From positions 1-51,229 of the IMG/VR virus record IMGVR_UViG_3300007076_000011: a stretch of DNA of 51,229 nt; one strand, written 5' to 3'. The translations under genes and the position numbers were made by a program. Within the stretch, counting starts at the first letter, position 1; each line of letters starts with the position of its first letter. The DNA comes from a virus. A model generated the notes under the pieces. It saw nothing but the letters and a program-made list of their open reading frames with translations. It was not told the origin of the DNA and did not search any database. Below are positions 38,365 through 45,677 of this stretch, in pieces.

Positions 38365-39604
38365 CTGGGATCTCCTTAGGTTTCTCGGCCGGTTTCTCCT
38401 CGGGCGGCTTCTTTAGGTAATAATGTGGCCCGTCGCTGCGGGTGATGCAGTGGATTTTTTGAGCGTTGATGGCGCCGTTGAGGGCTTCGGTGTAATCCTT
38501 GTAGGAAAGGCTCCTGAAGAGATAACCGAACAGTTCGGCGCCCGGGATGCCTGGGTTCTTACTTACGATCTCGACGATTTCGCTCGAGCCGCGCGTGATG
38601 TCGTTCTGGCCGATACGGGAGAAGACCTTGGGCATGTCAGCTTCGATCGATCCTGTCATGTCGACCGCCGCCTGAAGGTGCCGGGCGTAGATCTTGAGGG
38701 AGTCGTCCTGGGAGGCGGACAGTACCATGGCCAGTTTATGTACATGAGTCTGCTTACGGGAGATGTAGCCGGAGTATTGATCCCCTGTGAGTTGAGGAGG
38801 AGGGTTGGCCCACAGTTGGCGATACCACTCCCTACCCCATACGCGAGCCTCTTCGGTTATCTCATACTCGCCGAAAAGCTGGGAAATAACTTCCAGGTCG
38901 TGTGTGAGCTCCTGCTTCATCTGCTCGAACTTGGCCGGCACATTCTCGTCTACGTAAGGCACCAGTTGGCGCTTCGCGTCAGCGTAGACGAAGATACATC
39001 TGGAGGTGAACCCGCCGCCTATCATGTACTCAGGCACGTTGAGCGAGATCCAGGACGGTGTCGTACACCCTATGATGTTAACGTAGGGATTCTCTACCGT
39101 GTTCTTGCCCATCGTCTTAGTCGCCTTCTCGAACGAGCCCTTTTTCCCGTCCCAGAGTGCGACCAGCGCGTCTATCAAATCCCCGTCCTTCATCTTGAGC
39201 AGGTTCCCGAGCTCGTCCGAGCAGAACGTCACTGCAGACATTGGGTAGAATGCGCCTGGCTCTCGAGGGTCTGGGTCGTGCTGAGTGTTCTCTGACAGCG
39301 CCTTGATCAGTTCCTGCCAGGTGACCACGTCCGCTCCGAAGTGGATCTCCTTGAGCGGCCGCAACAGGTTCATGCCTACGTTGGCTGTGGTACTCTTCGC
39401 TATGATTCCCGGCGGAGCTACCATTATGACGTAAAAGTTGGGAATCCATTGGAAGTATTTTTGGTCGATCCAGACCCGACGACGCAGCGCTCCCGCGACC
39501 GTACTCACGCCGGTCCAAAACAGCATCTTTAGTGGCGCCTCCCCGAATGAGGCGTACTCTACGAACGCTCTCAGCCAGTCATCATGATATCTCTTTCGTC
39601 CCAT
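38330..39604 (-). CDS. DUF3987-like replicative ATPase/helicase
   Basis: 424 aa. An N-terminal ATPase core has a P-loop 'VMVAPPGIIAKSTTANVGMN', a Walker B-type 'AVTFCSDELGNLLKMKDGD' and 'WDGKKGSFEKATKTMGKNTV' followed by 'NPYVNIIGCTTPSWISLNVP'. The pattern fits DUF3987/primase-helicase-like ATPases of mobile elements that unwind or load at phage replication. The C-terminus (about 330-410) resembles a winged-helix domain with a Pro/Lys-rich tail. Confidence 0.75.
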   Translation of the reverse strand: MGRKRYHDDWLRAFVEYASFGEAPLKMLFWTGVSTVAGALRRRVWIDQKYFQWIPNFYVIMVAPPGIIAKSTTANVGMNLLRPLKEIHFGADVVTWQELIKALSENTQHDPDPREPGAFYPMSAVTFCSDELGNLLKMKDGDLIDALVALWDGKKGSFEKATKTMGKNTVENPYVNIIGCTTPSWISLNVPEYMIGGGFTSRCIFVYADAKRQLVPYVDENVPAKFEQMKQELTHDLEVISQLFGEYEITEEARVWGREWYRQLWANPPPQLTGDQYSGYISRKQTHVHKLAMVLSASQDDSLKIYARHLQAAVDMTGSIEADMPKVFSRIGQNDITRGSSEIVEIVSKNPGIPGAELFGYLFRSLSYKDYTEALNGAINAQKIHCITRSDGPHYYLKKPPEEKPAEKPKEIPDVREADKTRQG

Positions 39605-40394
39605 TTCCAGTTGGCCATGACCGCTTCTCGCAATCGCCCCAGGACTTTAGGCTAGTCTTGAGGCCCCATGGTATTATTAAGGGGTCGTCGTATGGAACTG
39701 TAATGTGAACTAGAGGATGAATTTTCGTCAAGACTTCGGTGCGATAGATGACTGGGTATTGGAATACTAGCTCGTCGTGAACTTGTAGAAGGAATTGGAT
39801 TCTAAGGTCTTGGATAAACTGTCCGCGATCGTAATTCTCGGCCCGAACCAAGGCTCGGTTAGTAACACAGGCTGTCGTAGACTGACCAATCCACGCGACA
39901 GCTTCAGGGAGAGCGGTCTCAATGCGATCGAAGCAAAACCAGCGATAGCCGAATTTGTTAAAGACCTTTCGAGTTTTGCTGAGCTGGTCAGCGATACGCT
40001 CGTGCCACTCGCGTATTGCAGGGTGCAGGTGAAACCAGGTGGCCCGAAAGGACGCAGCCTCCCACTTAGGAACTCCCATCGCGTGAGCCAGCTCATCATC
40101 CCCGCCAAGGTAATTAACGAGGTGAACTCCGGTTCGGATAAGATCGTAATATGGCTGCTCATATCCGGTGGGACAGTGCCGGGGAAACATGCCCTTAGCG
40201 TTATGAGCATGGATCTTAATTTTGTTCTCGCGGAATACGCGCTTAAGATCTTCGTCATTAGATTCCCATGCGACAGTCTGGGCGTCCGCCCCAGTGAGGT
40301 CAATCGACGCGATCTCGAAGCCGAGGTCAGGGATTAGAAGTTTCCTGACGTTGGGAATTGGGTACTGGCCTAGAGCGTCAGCTTTTCGGGCCAC
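39582..40394 (-). CDS. DNA polymerase family A, C-terminal (palm/fingers) half
   Basis: 270 aa, GTG start with GAGGA. It contains motif A as 'IASIDLTGADAQTVAWESND' (D32), a motif B-like 'DLIRTGVHLVNYLGGDDELA' and motif C 'IQFLLQVHDELVFQYP' (HDE). It lacks any thumb or exonuclease portion, which are in the gene at 40527. The two products must assemble to make an active enzyme if the split is genuine. It overlaps the ATPase gene downstream by 23 bases. Confidence 0.85.
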   Translation of the reverse strand: MARKADALGQYPIPNVRKLLIPDLGFEIASIDLTGADAQTVAWESNDEDLKRVFRENKIKIHAHNAKGMFPRHCPTGYEQPYYDLIRTGVHLVNYLGGDDELAHAMGVPKWEAASFRATWFHLHPAIREWHERIADQLSKTRKVFNKFGYRWFCFDRIETALPEAVAWIGQSTTACVTNRALVRAENYDRGQFIQDLRIQFLLQVHDELVFQYPVIYRTEVLTKIHPLVHITVPYDDPLIIPWGLKTSLKSWGDCEKRSWPTGNGTKEIS

Positions 40395-40530
40395 GACTGT
40401 CCTCTCTGAAGAGCATGATTCCTCCCAAAGCCATCCATGCCGATCCGACTGGCCACCATAGCCAGTAGCCAGTGACGGCGCCTATGAGAAAGCACAGGTG
40501 ACCGATTATCATGTAGTGGCCTATGTTCAT
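40378..40530 (-). CDS. Membrane microprotein lying between the two polymerase halves
   Basis: The ATG at 40530 overlaps the TGA of the N-terminal polymerase gene (ATGA). The 50-residue product MNIGHYMIIGHLCFLIGAVT, GYWLWWPVGSAWMALGGIML, FREDSRGPKS has two closely spaced hydrophobic segments, and its end overlaps the GTG start of the C-terminal polymerase half. This gene is the 'insert' that separates the polymerase halves. Function unknown. Confidence 0.7.
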   Translation of the reverse strand: MNIGHYMIIGHLCFLIGAVTGYWLWWPVGSAWMALGGIMLFREDSRGPKS

Positions 40531-42218
40531 GCCTCCTCCTCCTCCTCATCGCCCTTGGTCCAGTTCTGCAAGTTGGTCCCATCGCCAAAGGCGTCCTTGG
40601 ACGAGGTCCAACGGAAACTCACTGCGGTTGGCGAGAACTGGCTGCGCATCCTGCCGTCCGGACACCGCGCCTGGACGACGTTGGAGTTGAGGGTGTTAAT
40701 GGCTCGGATTTCGGTAATCCGCTCGACTATCGGGCGAAGGAGCGGCTCGCGCATAGCGAACAGTTTGAGGGCGTCCTCGTCGCAGGTGGGACGTCGAGTC
40801 TGCTTGTTCCTTACCACCTTGCACTTGAGCTCGCCGTAGAACAGGCCGCTCATTTGCGGGAAGGATTGAGTATTGAACTCCCTGCCCAATATGGCATTCA
40901 GCTCGTTCTGCCGCTCCTGTGCCGCAAGCATGAGCTTGCCCGCGATCTCACCTCGACGGAGCGTATCCACCTTGATTCCCCTCAGCATCATGCGCAATAT
41001 GCTCCACCACATACGCATCTGGAAGCGATACAGGTCATACAACCCCAGTCGACGCAGCATGCGCTCTAAGCCGAAAAACACCTCCAGAGTGCTAGTGCTG
41101 TCATCGCAGTTGTAAGCCCAATAGTCATCTTCAGGAATTTTGGGATTCCACTCCTTTCCCTCGTCCTTCCAGTAAACGTGATGCTTAGCGTACATCGAGG
41201 ACAGGAAATCAAGGCCTTGAGGTAGCCCGGGCCAAGCAACGTGTTGCATGAGGCGCGTGTCATGTCGCAACCTTGGCACATAGCCTCTTCGGCGGGCGGT
41301 GTACTGTGCGTCGTAGAGGTAGTTTTGGCCAACCAGTTCGATATGCGGGTGAGTGCACAATTCTCGTTCCCGCTGCCAGAGAGACACATCCTCATCGAGC
41401 GTGAAGTACCCTGTCGGCCTTTCCACGCACATATTAGGGATACAAATTGCATCAGTGCGAGACCACGCGTAGCCTGAGCAAGCGATATATCCTCCACGCG
41501 TTTCAAGGTCGTTCGATAGTGGCAGAGGTGGAAAACCTTGGCGCTGTCGGACATTCGCCCTCCTGATCAAGTCGCCAAGGCAATCCATGGCGTCAGTAAA
41601 TGATGGCCGAACTAGGTACCTCTTTTCCTTACCCGGCCAGCAGCCGCGGTCAAGTGCTTCCTTAGCTCGTCTGAGGTCATGAATAGCAATTGAGCGCCAA
41701 CCCCATTCTCGAAGAATGAGGGCAGGATGGTAAGTAGGCATGAGGAGTGCAACGTGCTGAACCCCATCTGGTGTCTGATAGTGATGTTCCAGCATACTTC
41801 CACGCCACTTGGTAATCCCAACCCTACCTGTAACGGCCCAGAGCGCAGTTTTTCCCATAAGTAGAATGAGCCGAGGACGGACTTTCCGTATCTCGTCGCG
41901 TAGCTCGGCAATTCCTTCAAGAATGAGTTCATTGGGCTTGGTTTGCTTCTTGTCTAAGAAGAAGTGCTCGATCTTGTTCTCTGGTGGTCGGTACTTGCAG
42001 ACGTTGGTGAGGAAACAGTCGGACCTGAGGAATCCCGCCTCATGGAGCATTCGATCCAGTTCTGCGCCCGAGGTCCCCACAAACGGCACACCTTTAACTT
42101 CTTCCTCAGCGCCAGGGGCCTCGCCGCAAATAAGGATGTCCGCGGGTATAGGCCCAGACGGACGGGTCTTGATGAATTGACTCTGTAGCGAGACCAGCGG
42201 TGTTGCAACTGCGTCCAT
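40527..42218 (-). CDS. Uracil-DNA glycosylase fused to DNA polymerase A exonuclease/thumb half
   Basis: 563 aa. Residues 1-190 are a family-4-type UDG: 'ADILICGEAPGAEEEVKGVP' (GExPGxxE at 32-39) and 'LMPTYHPALILREWG' (HP at 164-165), but the usual Fe-S cysteines are missing. Residues 230-385 form a DEDD exonuclease with D237/E239 ('SNDLETRGGY'), D303 ('GQNYLYDAQY') and D372. A thumb and the first palm strand follow, ending 'RMRSQFSPTAVSFRWTSSKD' and 'NLQNWTKGDEEEEEA'. UDG-polymerase fusion may exclude or sense uracil in phage DNA. It starts 8 bases after AGGGA. Confidence 0.85.
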   Translation of the reverse strand: MDAVATPLVSLQSQFIKTRPSGPIPADILICGEAPGAEEEVKGVPFVGTSGAELDRMLHEAGFLRSDCFLTNVCKYRPPENKIEHFFLDKKQTKPNELILEGIAELRDEIRKVRPRLILLMGKTALWAVTGRVGITKWRGSMLEHHYQTPDGVQHVALLMPTYHPALILREWGWRSIAIHDLRRAKEALDRGCWPGKEKRYLVRPSFTDAMDCLGDLIRRANVRQRQGFPPLPLSNDLETRGGYIACSGYAWSRTDAICIPNMCVERPTGYFTLDEDVSLWQRERELCTHPHIELVGQNYLYDAQYTARRRGYVPRLRHDTRLMQHVAWPGLPQGLDFLSSMYAKHHVYWKDEGKEWNPKIPEDDYWAYNCDDSTSTLEVFFGLERMLRRLGLYDLYRFQMRMWWSILRMMLRGIKVDTLRRGEIAGKLMLAAQERQNELNAILGREFNTQSFPQMSGLFYGELKCKVVRNKQTRRPTCDEDALKLFAMREPLLRPIVERITEIRAINTLNSNVVQARCPDGRMRSQFSPTAVSFRWTSSKDAFGDGTNLQNWTKGDEEEEEA

Positions 42219-42457
42219 TTCCAGGTTCCCTGATATTGCTCAATGAAGAAAGCCAAGGCCTGATAACTGGTCTTGGCGTTGAGAAACTTGCGCGCTCGCT
42301 GCAGGTGCTGGTATATCACGCTGCGGTTGTTACCGAGCACGGCTCGGATCTGCGCGGGTTCGAGCCCGAGGTACATCAGGAAGAGTATGTCCTCTTCCCT
42401 TGGGCTCAAGCATACCTTGTGCGGGACGTTGAGCCGCTTGCTGTACGAGGGACTCAC
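41954..42457 (-). CDS. LuxR-type HTH protein with tail overlapping the polymerase gene
   Basis: A GTG start gives MSPSYSKRLNVPHKVCLSPR (first residue read as Met), then a GerE/LuxR-type HTH 'LSPREEDILFLMYLGLEPAQ', 'IRAVLGNNRSVIYQHLQRAR', 'KFLNAKTSYQALAFFIEQYQ' at residues 17-76. The remaining 88 residues are Arg/Ser-rich and run antiparallel in frame only; they overlap the UDG-polymerase gene by 265 bases. Either the real protein has a long overlapping tail, or the coding part ends in a frameshift near 42220. DNA-binding regulator is the likely role. Confidence 0.6.
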   Translation of the reverse strand: MSPSYSKRLNVPHKVCLSPREEDILFLMYLGLEPAQIRAVLGNNRSVIYQHLQRARKFLNAKTSYQALAFFIEQYQGTWKWTQLQHRWSRYRVNSSRPVRLGLYPRTSLFAARPLALRKKLKVCRLWGPRAQNWIECSMRRDSSGPTVSSPTSASTDHQRTRSSTSS

Positions 42458-42654
42458 AGCCCCAGCTTCCGAGCGAGCCAGGACTTGATTTCGATATCCG
42501 TCTCCAGCCCGACCACGTCTCGGATGTACTTCTCGTCCGGGTCGACGAGCTGGGAGAATGGAATCCAGACCGGACCCTCGCCCTCTGGCTCGAATTGGAA
42601 AGCGAGGTCGGTAACTCTCAGCACCTTGCCGTTCAAGCTCGCTGTGTCACTCAC
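42454..42654 (-). CDS. Small beta-rich phage protein, 66 aa
   Basis: GTG start. The sequence 'LNGKVLRVTDLAFQFEPEGE', 'GPVWIPFSQLVDPDEKYIRD', 'VVGLETDIEIKSWLARKLGL' has a pattern I know from small proteins near SSB and replication genes of many phages: a WIPxSQ core and a terminal 'ksWLA.KlGL'. The exact role is unknown, probably an OB-like accessory. It overlaps the HTH gene by four bases (GTGA). Confidence 0.65.
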   Translation of the reverse strand: MSDTASLNGKVLRVTDLAFQFEPEGEGPVWIPFSQLVDPDEKYIRDVVGLETDIEIKSWLARKLGL

Positions 42655-42862
42655 GGGGAACGCGCTCCTTGGGATATACTACAGGTTTGGGCGGCGCCAT
42701 CTTGACGACCCACTCATAGCACTCTTCATCCGGCTCGATACGCTCCAGATGTGGATATACATTGAGCAATATCCACGAGTGCGAGGGTGTGACCCAGAAG
42801 GCTCTGTCTTCAATAGTGTCGTACATCAACACTACGTCGATCGGGTGCTGACTACTCGCCAT
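42647..42862 (-). CDS. Hypothetical protein, 71 aa
   Basis: MASSQHPIDVVLMYDTIEDR, then 'AFWVTPSHSWILLNVYPHLE' and 'ECYEWVVKMAPPKPVVYPKE'. A small alpha/beta protein without a recognised family, between two other short replication-region genes with short overlaps. Confidence 0.6.
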   Translation of the reverse strand: MASSQHPIDVVLMYDTIEDRAFWVTPSHSWILLNVYPHLERIEPDEECYEWVVKMAPPKPVVYPKERVPRE

Positions 42863-43082
42863 CGCTCTTGGCTATGGCTCTCCTGGCTTGCGCTCCCAGC
42901 ACCCGAAGCATATACAGGGAGCGGCCGTTCATGCTGTCAGGAATGTTTCTCCTGATCAGCCCCTCGAGCTGCATCTGGTAGAACCAGACGTCGTTCGCGT
43001 CCAGTTCCGGCATTTCGCTCTCGAGCGGGTCGTACTTGGGTACTTCAGGCACCTTCGAGGTCGATTGAGGATTCTCTTTCAC
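42852..43082 (-). CDS. Hypothetical acidic protein, 76 aa
   Basis: GTG start six bases after AGGAGA. A disordered N-terminus (NPQSTSKVPEVPKYDPLESE) precedes a helical portion 'ANDVWFYQMQLEGLIRRNIP' and 'LYMLRVLGAQARRAIAKSDG'. No family recognised. Confidence 0.6.
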   Translation of the reverse strand: MKENPQSTSKVPEVPKYDPLESEMPELDANDVWFYQMQLEGLIRRNIPDSMNGRSLYMLRVLGAQARRAIAKSDGE

Positions 43083-43374
43083 GCAGTCTCCTGTTACTTA
43101 GTGTTGCATTTTGGGAATCTGATCTGTTGTACCTTTGCTCCGACCACGAGGCCCATTTGCAATTTCCAGGCTCGTAGTGACCGTCAGGGTTGATTCGTTC
43201 AAGGGTGAAACCTTCCGGCCTCTCACCCATGTCAGCTAGGAATCGGACGAAGCTGCTCCACCGTTTGCAAACTGTAATGCCTTTGCCTCCATACCACTTG
43301 TACGCCTTGTTGCGTGAATTGAGGCAACGCATTCGCATAGCATTCCAGACACTGTAAGTTGGAGTTGTTTTCAT
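43045..43374 (-). CDS. HNH/AP2-like DNA-binding protein
   Basis: 109 aa. Almost the whole protein matches the phage family with 'YSVWNAMRMRCLNSRNKAYK', 'WYGGKGITVCKRWSSFVRFL', 'ADMGERPEGFTLERINPDGH', 'YEPGNCKWASWSEQRYNRSD', in which the 'dRidndG.Y.p.NCrWa' block is a degenerate HNH-like fold. Members are homing-type endonuclease relatives or DNA-binding proteins. The ATG overlaps the methyltransferase gene stop (ATGA), and the protein probably acts with it in the same operon. Confidence 0.75.
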   Translation of the reverse strand: MKTTPTYSVWNAMRMRCLNSRNKAYKWYGGKGITVCKRWSSFVRFLADMGERPEGFTLERINPDGHYEPGNCKWASWSEQRYNRSDSQNATLSNRRLRERESSIDLEGA

Positions 43375-44705
43375 CCTTCAAGATCGATGGCTATACCATC
43401 GTCCTCCTTGGCTCCATCGTCGATTTCCTTCTGGTTTACGCGAGTGACCGCGATGTTGAAAGGGGCGTCCTGTTCCTCGATGTATGTGGCGGTCAGCCTC
43501 ATCCTGTTCGCAGCAACAAGGATAGGCCCAGTGCCACCAAAGCAGTCCAGAACACTATCTCCAGGATTAGCAGACCGACTGAGGAGGTCACAGTAGAGCG
43601 CAACAGGCTTTTGAGCCGCGTGAAGTTTGTTACTGACCGGAGGTATGCGAGTGATCGCATCGCTCTTGACCACCAGGGTCTCGCGGTCTCCTTTCCAGGC
43701 ATACAGCACGCACTCGTAAACTCGTCGAGGGCCGTGTTTCGGCCAAGGTAGCATGCCGTCCCCTTTGACCCAAATGAGAGGAGTGGAGAACACTTTCCAC
43801 CCGGCAAGACACATGAGTGTTTCCAGCCTAGGAAACATCCGAGGGTCACAGAATACGTAAGCGTGGGCCCGCTGCTTTGCGACTCGGAAACTCTCGTCAG
43901 GGAAAACAGACATGATCTGCTCCCATCGCTTGCGGGAATCCCGATACTCGTGGGGAGTGGTTGCCTGCGGACCAAAGTCGTCAGCGTCAATTCCGTAAGG
44001 TGGGTCGGTAAGCACAACGTCGAAACTTCCTGCCGGCAACGTTGGCAGTATCGCAAGCGAGTCTCCTTTGATCAGCTTGTGGCTGGTTTTGGTCAGGTCG
44101 AATTTCTCGGCCAGCTTTGCCTGATGGACAGCCTGAGCATCTTTCTGGATGACCTTGAGGGCTTCTTTTTCATTCTTTGCTCCGGCCACGTGAGGGAGGT
44201 GCATATGCTTGGCAATGATGGCAGCATTGGATACCTCTGTAATCTCGCTCCCCTGAGCCGGCCGGCCAAGCATCGCACTGGCAACTGCCTTCGCGTTAGC
44301 TGGTTCGCCCTTGGCCTCCCTAAGTTTTCGTCGAGCCTCAATCGCAGCGATACGTTCTTGCCAGGTGAAGTCAGTACGATCGACGTTCTCACTGACTTCA
44401 ATTTCCAGTCTCTCGAGGGGGCTGAGCTTGTCCCATTCCAGACCCGGCACGCAGCCTCGAGGTGCGTCTTCCAGGCCACAAGCGAACGGAATACTTTCGG
44501 CAATAAGAGCTCGCATAGCACGGAGACGCCTCTCTCCAGCCCGGAGTATCCAGCGGTCGCCATCAGGCTCACGCTCAAGGGCCAGCGGGTGGATGAGGCC
44601 TGTGCGAGCGATGGAGTCCTTGAGCTCCTTGAGCTTGTTTTCATTGAACTCCTTGCGGAAACGGTCAGGCGGGACGATGACGTCCTCGTGGTGGACGAAG
44701 ATCAC
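43371..44705 (-). CDS. ParB-like domain fused to beta-class DNA methyltransferase
   Basis: 444 aa. Residues 1-130 are a ParB/Srx-like domain with 'RWILRAGERRLRAMRALIAE' (GERR at 57-60) and 'SENVDRTDFTWQERIAAIEA'. A linker precedes a methyltransferase with motif IV 'FDVVLTDPPYGIDADDFGPQ' (DPPYG at 234-238) before motif I 'DSVLDCFGGTGPILVAANRM', the beta-class order for N4-cytosine or N6-adenine enzymes. The fusion is common in phages and may protect phage DNA. ATG in ATGA overlap with the DUF1937-like gene. Confidence 0.85.
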   Translation of the reverse strand: MIFVHHEDVIVPPDRFRKEFNENKLKELKDSIARTGLIHPLALEREPDGDRWILRAGERRLRAMRALIAESIPFACGLEDAPRGCVPGLEWDKLSPLERLEIEVSENVDRTDFTWQERIAAIEARRKLREAKGEPANAKAVASAMLGRPAQGSEITEVSNAAIIAKHMHLPHVAGAKNEKEALKVIQKDAQAVHQAKLAEKFDLTKTSHKLIKGDSLAILPTLPAGSFDVVLTDPPYGIDADDFGPQATTPHEYRDSRKRWEQIMSVFPDESFRVAKQRAHAYVFCDPRMFPRLETLMCLAGWKVFSTPLIWVKGDGMLPWPKHGPRRVYECVLYAWKGDRETLVVKSDAITRIPPVSNKLHAAQKPVALYCDLLSRSANPGDSVLDCFGGTGPILVAANRMRLTATYIEEQDAPFNIAVTRVNQKEIDDGAKEDDGIAIDLEG

Positions 44706-45058
44706 TGGCGTACAGGCTCCAAGAAAAGTGAGACTGGGTCCATGAGCTTGACTGGCTTGTCGAACTCACGCGCGATGCGAAGCTCGTAGGTGATGCCTCT
44801 GGAATCTTGCCAGCCATCGAGCGTCAGCACCCATAGCTCATCGCAGGCGCGGATCATCTTCCTGTCGAGCTCTTGCCAGAATTCGTATTCGTAGGGAAGG
44901 TTGTGATCCTGAGCGATAGGTGCCCAGTGGGCTATTGGCGCTATAACATGAATGCTGCGCCTGGCGAGTTCAGCGCAGACACGTTGAACTTGCTTGCAAC
45001 GTACTTCCCTAACGTCGTAGTTAGGGTGAGAATACGGCGAGGCGAGATAGATTAGCAT
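44702..45058 (-). CDS. DUF1937-like (nucleoside deoxyribosyltransferase/SLOG-type) protein
   Basis: 118 aa. The start 'MLIYLASPYSHPNYDVREVR', then 'IAHWAPIAQDHNLPYEYEFW', 'ACDELWVLTLDGWQDSRGIT', 'YELRIAREFDKPVKLMDPVS' match DUF1937, a small Rossmann-like relative of nucleoside 2-deoxyribosyltransferases. It might act on nucleotides in the modified-DNA pathway. The ATG has no ribosome site of its own and follows a structured RNA element, suggesting regulated translation. Confidence 0.7.
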   Translation of the reverse strand: MLIYLASPYSHPNYDVREVRCKQVQRVCAELARRSIHVIAPIAHWAPIAQDHNLPYEYEFWQELDRKMIRACDELWVLTLDGWQDSRGITYELRIAREFDKPVKLMDPVSLFLEPVRQ

Positions 45059-45065
45059 AGGAAAA

Positions 45066-45154
45066 CCGGCAAGGAGCAGGATAAATCACGGTGCTTTTAC
45101 ATTCCCTAGTAAGCCGTGAATTTACTGCTTGATCGGGCAACCCGCTCCTTGCCG
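45066..45154 (-). ncRNA. Candidate structured RNA with three-way junction
   Basis: An 11-base-pair outer stem joins CGGCAAGGAGC (45067-45077) to GCTCCTTGCCG (45144-45154). Inside are a GGG/CCC hairpin (45134-45144), a ten-pair stem TAAATCACGG (45082-45091) with CCGTGAATTTA (45114-45124, one bulge), and a small inner hairpin around 45094-45113. It lies in a 103-base gap between two leftward genes. On the leftward transcript one arm carries AAGGAG and the other its complement, so a ribosome-site switch is possible. A weak terminator reading (GTTTTCC after the stem) is the alternative. Confidence 0.5.
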
Positions 45155-45161
45155 AGGCCGT

Positions 45162-45641
45162 TTAGCCGCGAGTTACCGCAGCGATGTTCTGGTACGGGTT
45201 CTGCGGATCATCCGGGTTGCGCGAGTTCTTCAGCTTGACCATCGCGCTCTTGCCGATGAAGTCCGAGAACTTCCACTCGATGCCCGGCCTGTTGAGATCG
45301 AACACCTCGCGGAGCTTGTTGAGCTCGCTGTTCTTGTACTCGCCCATGTCCAGGCCACCGTTCGGCGTCAGGTCGAGCCAGACCGTCTGCCGCTTGGTAG
45401 GCATCTTCTCGAGCTTGAACTGAGCCTGGATCTCGGGGTCGTCCAGCCGCCAGACGACGATGAGCGCGACTGCACCCTTGTCGGACGTGAACAGGCGAGT
45501 CGCCTTCTCGTCCATGAACGGGCCCTCGACGACCGCCCGATAGTCCTTTTCCGGGAGCTGCAAACGTCTGGTATCGCCTTCACCTTCGAAGGAACCGGAT
45601 GCAAACGCTTCTACGTTGAAACCACTGGGAGCTCCAGCCAT
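45162..45641 (-). CDS. DUF669-like single-strand-DNA-associated protein
   Basis: 159 aa. The pattern 'LQLPEKDYRAVVEGPFMDEK', 'VALIVVWRLDDPEIQAQFKL', 'RQTVWLDLTPNGGLDMGEYK', 'NSELNKLREVFDLNRPGIEW' and 'FIGKSAMVKLKNSRNPDDPQ' fits DUF669-type phage proteins, which are commonly beside Sak4-like recombinases and behave like SSB-type OB proteins. AAGGAA precedes the ATG. It ends just before the structured RNA element. Confidence 0.7.
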   Translation of the reverse strand: MAGAPSGFNVEAFASGSFEGEGDTRRLQLPEKDYRAVVEGPFMDEKATRLFTSDKGAVALIVVWRLDDPEIQAQFKLEKMPTKRQTVWLDLTPNGGLDMGEYKNSELNKLREVFDLNRPGIEWKFSDFIGKSAMVKLKNSRNPDDPQNPYQNIAAVTRG

Positions 45642-45677
45642 GTAAAATTTCCTTAAAGTAAAGTTAAGAGAAAGGTA

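Noticed and set aside
40370-40588. 72-aa minus-strand frame across the polymerase gap
   Set aside because: It is out of frame with the better-supported membrane microprotein, and is Arg/His rich without a ribosome site.
45066-45154. tRNA gene reading of the structured element
   Set aside because: I could not place an anticodon arm or a GGTTCGA-type T loop on either strand.
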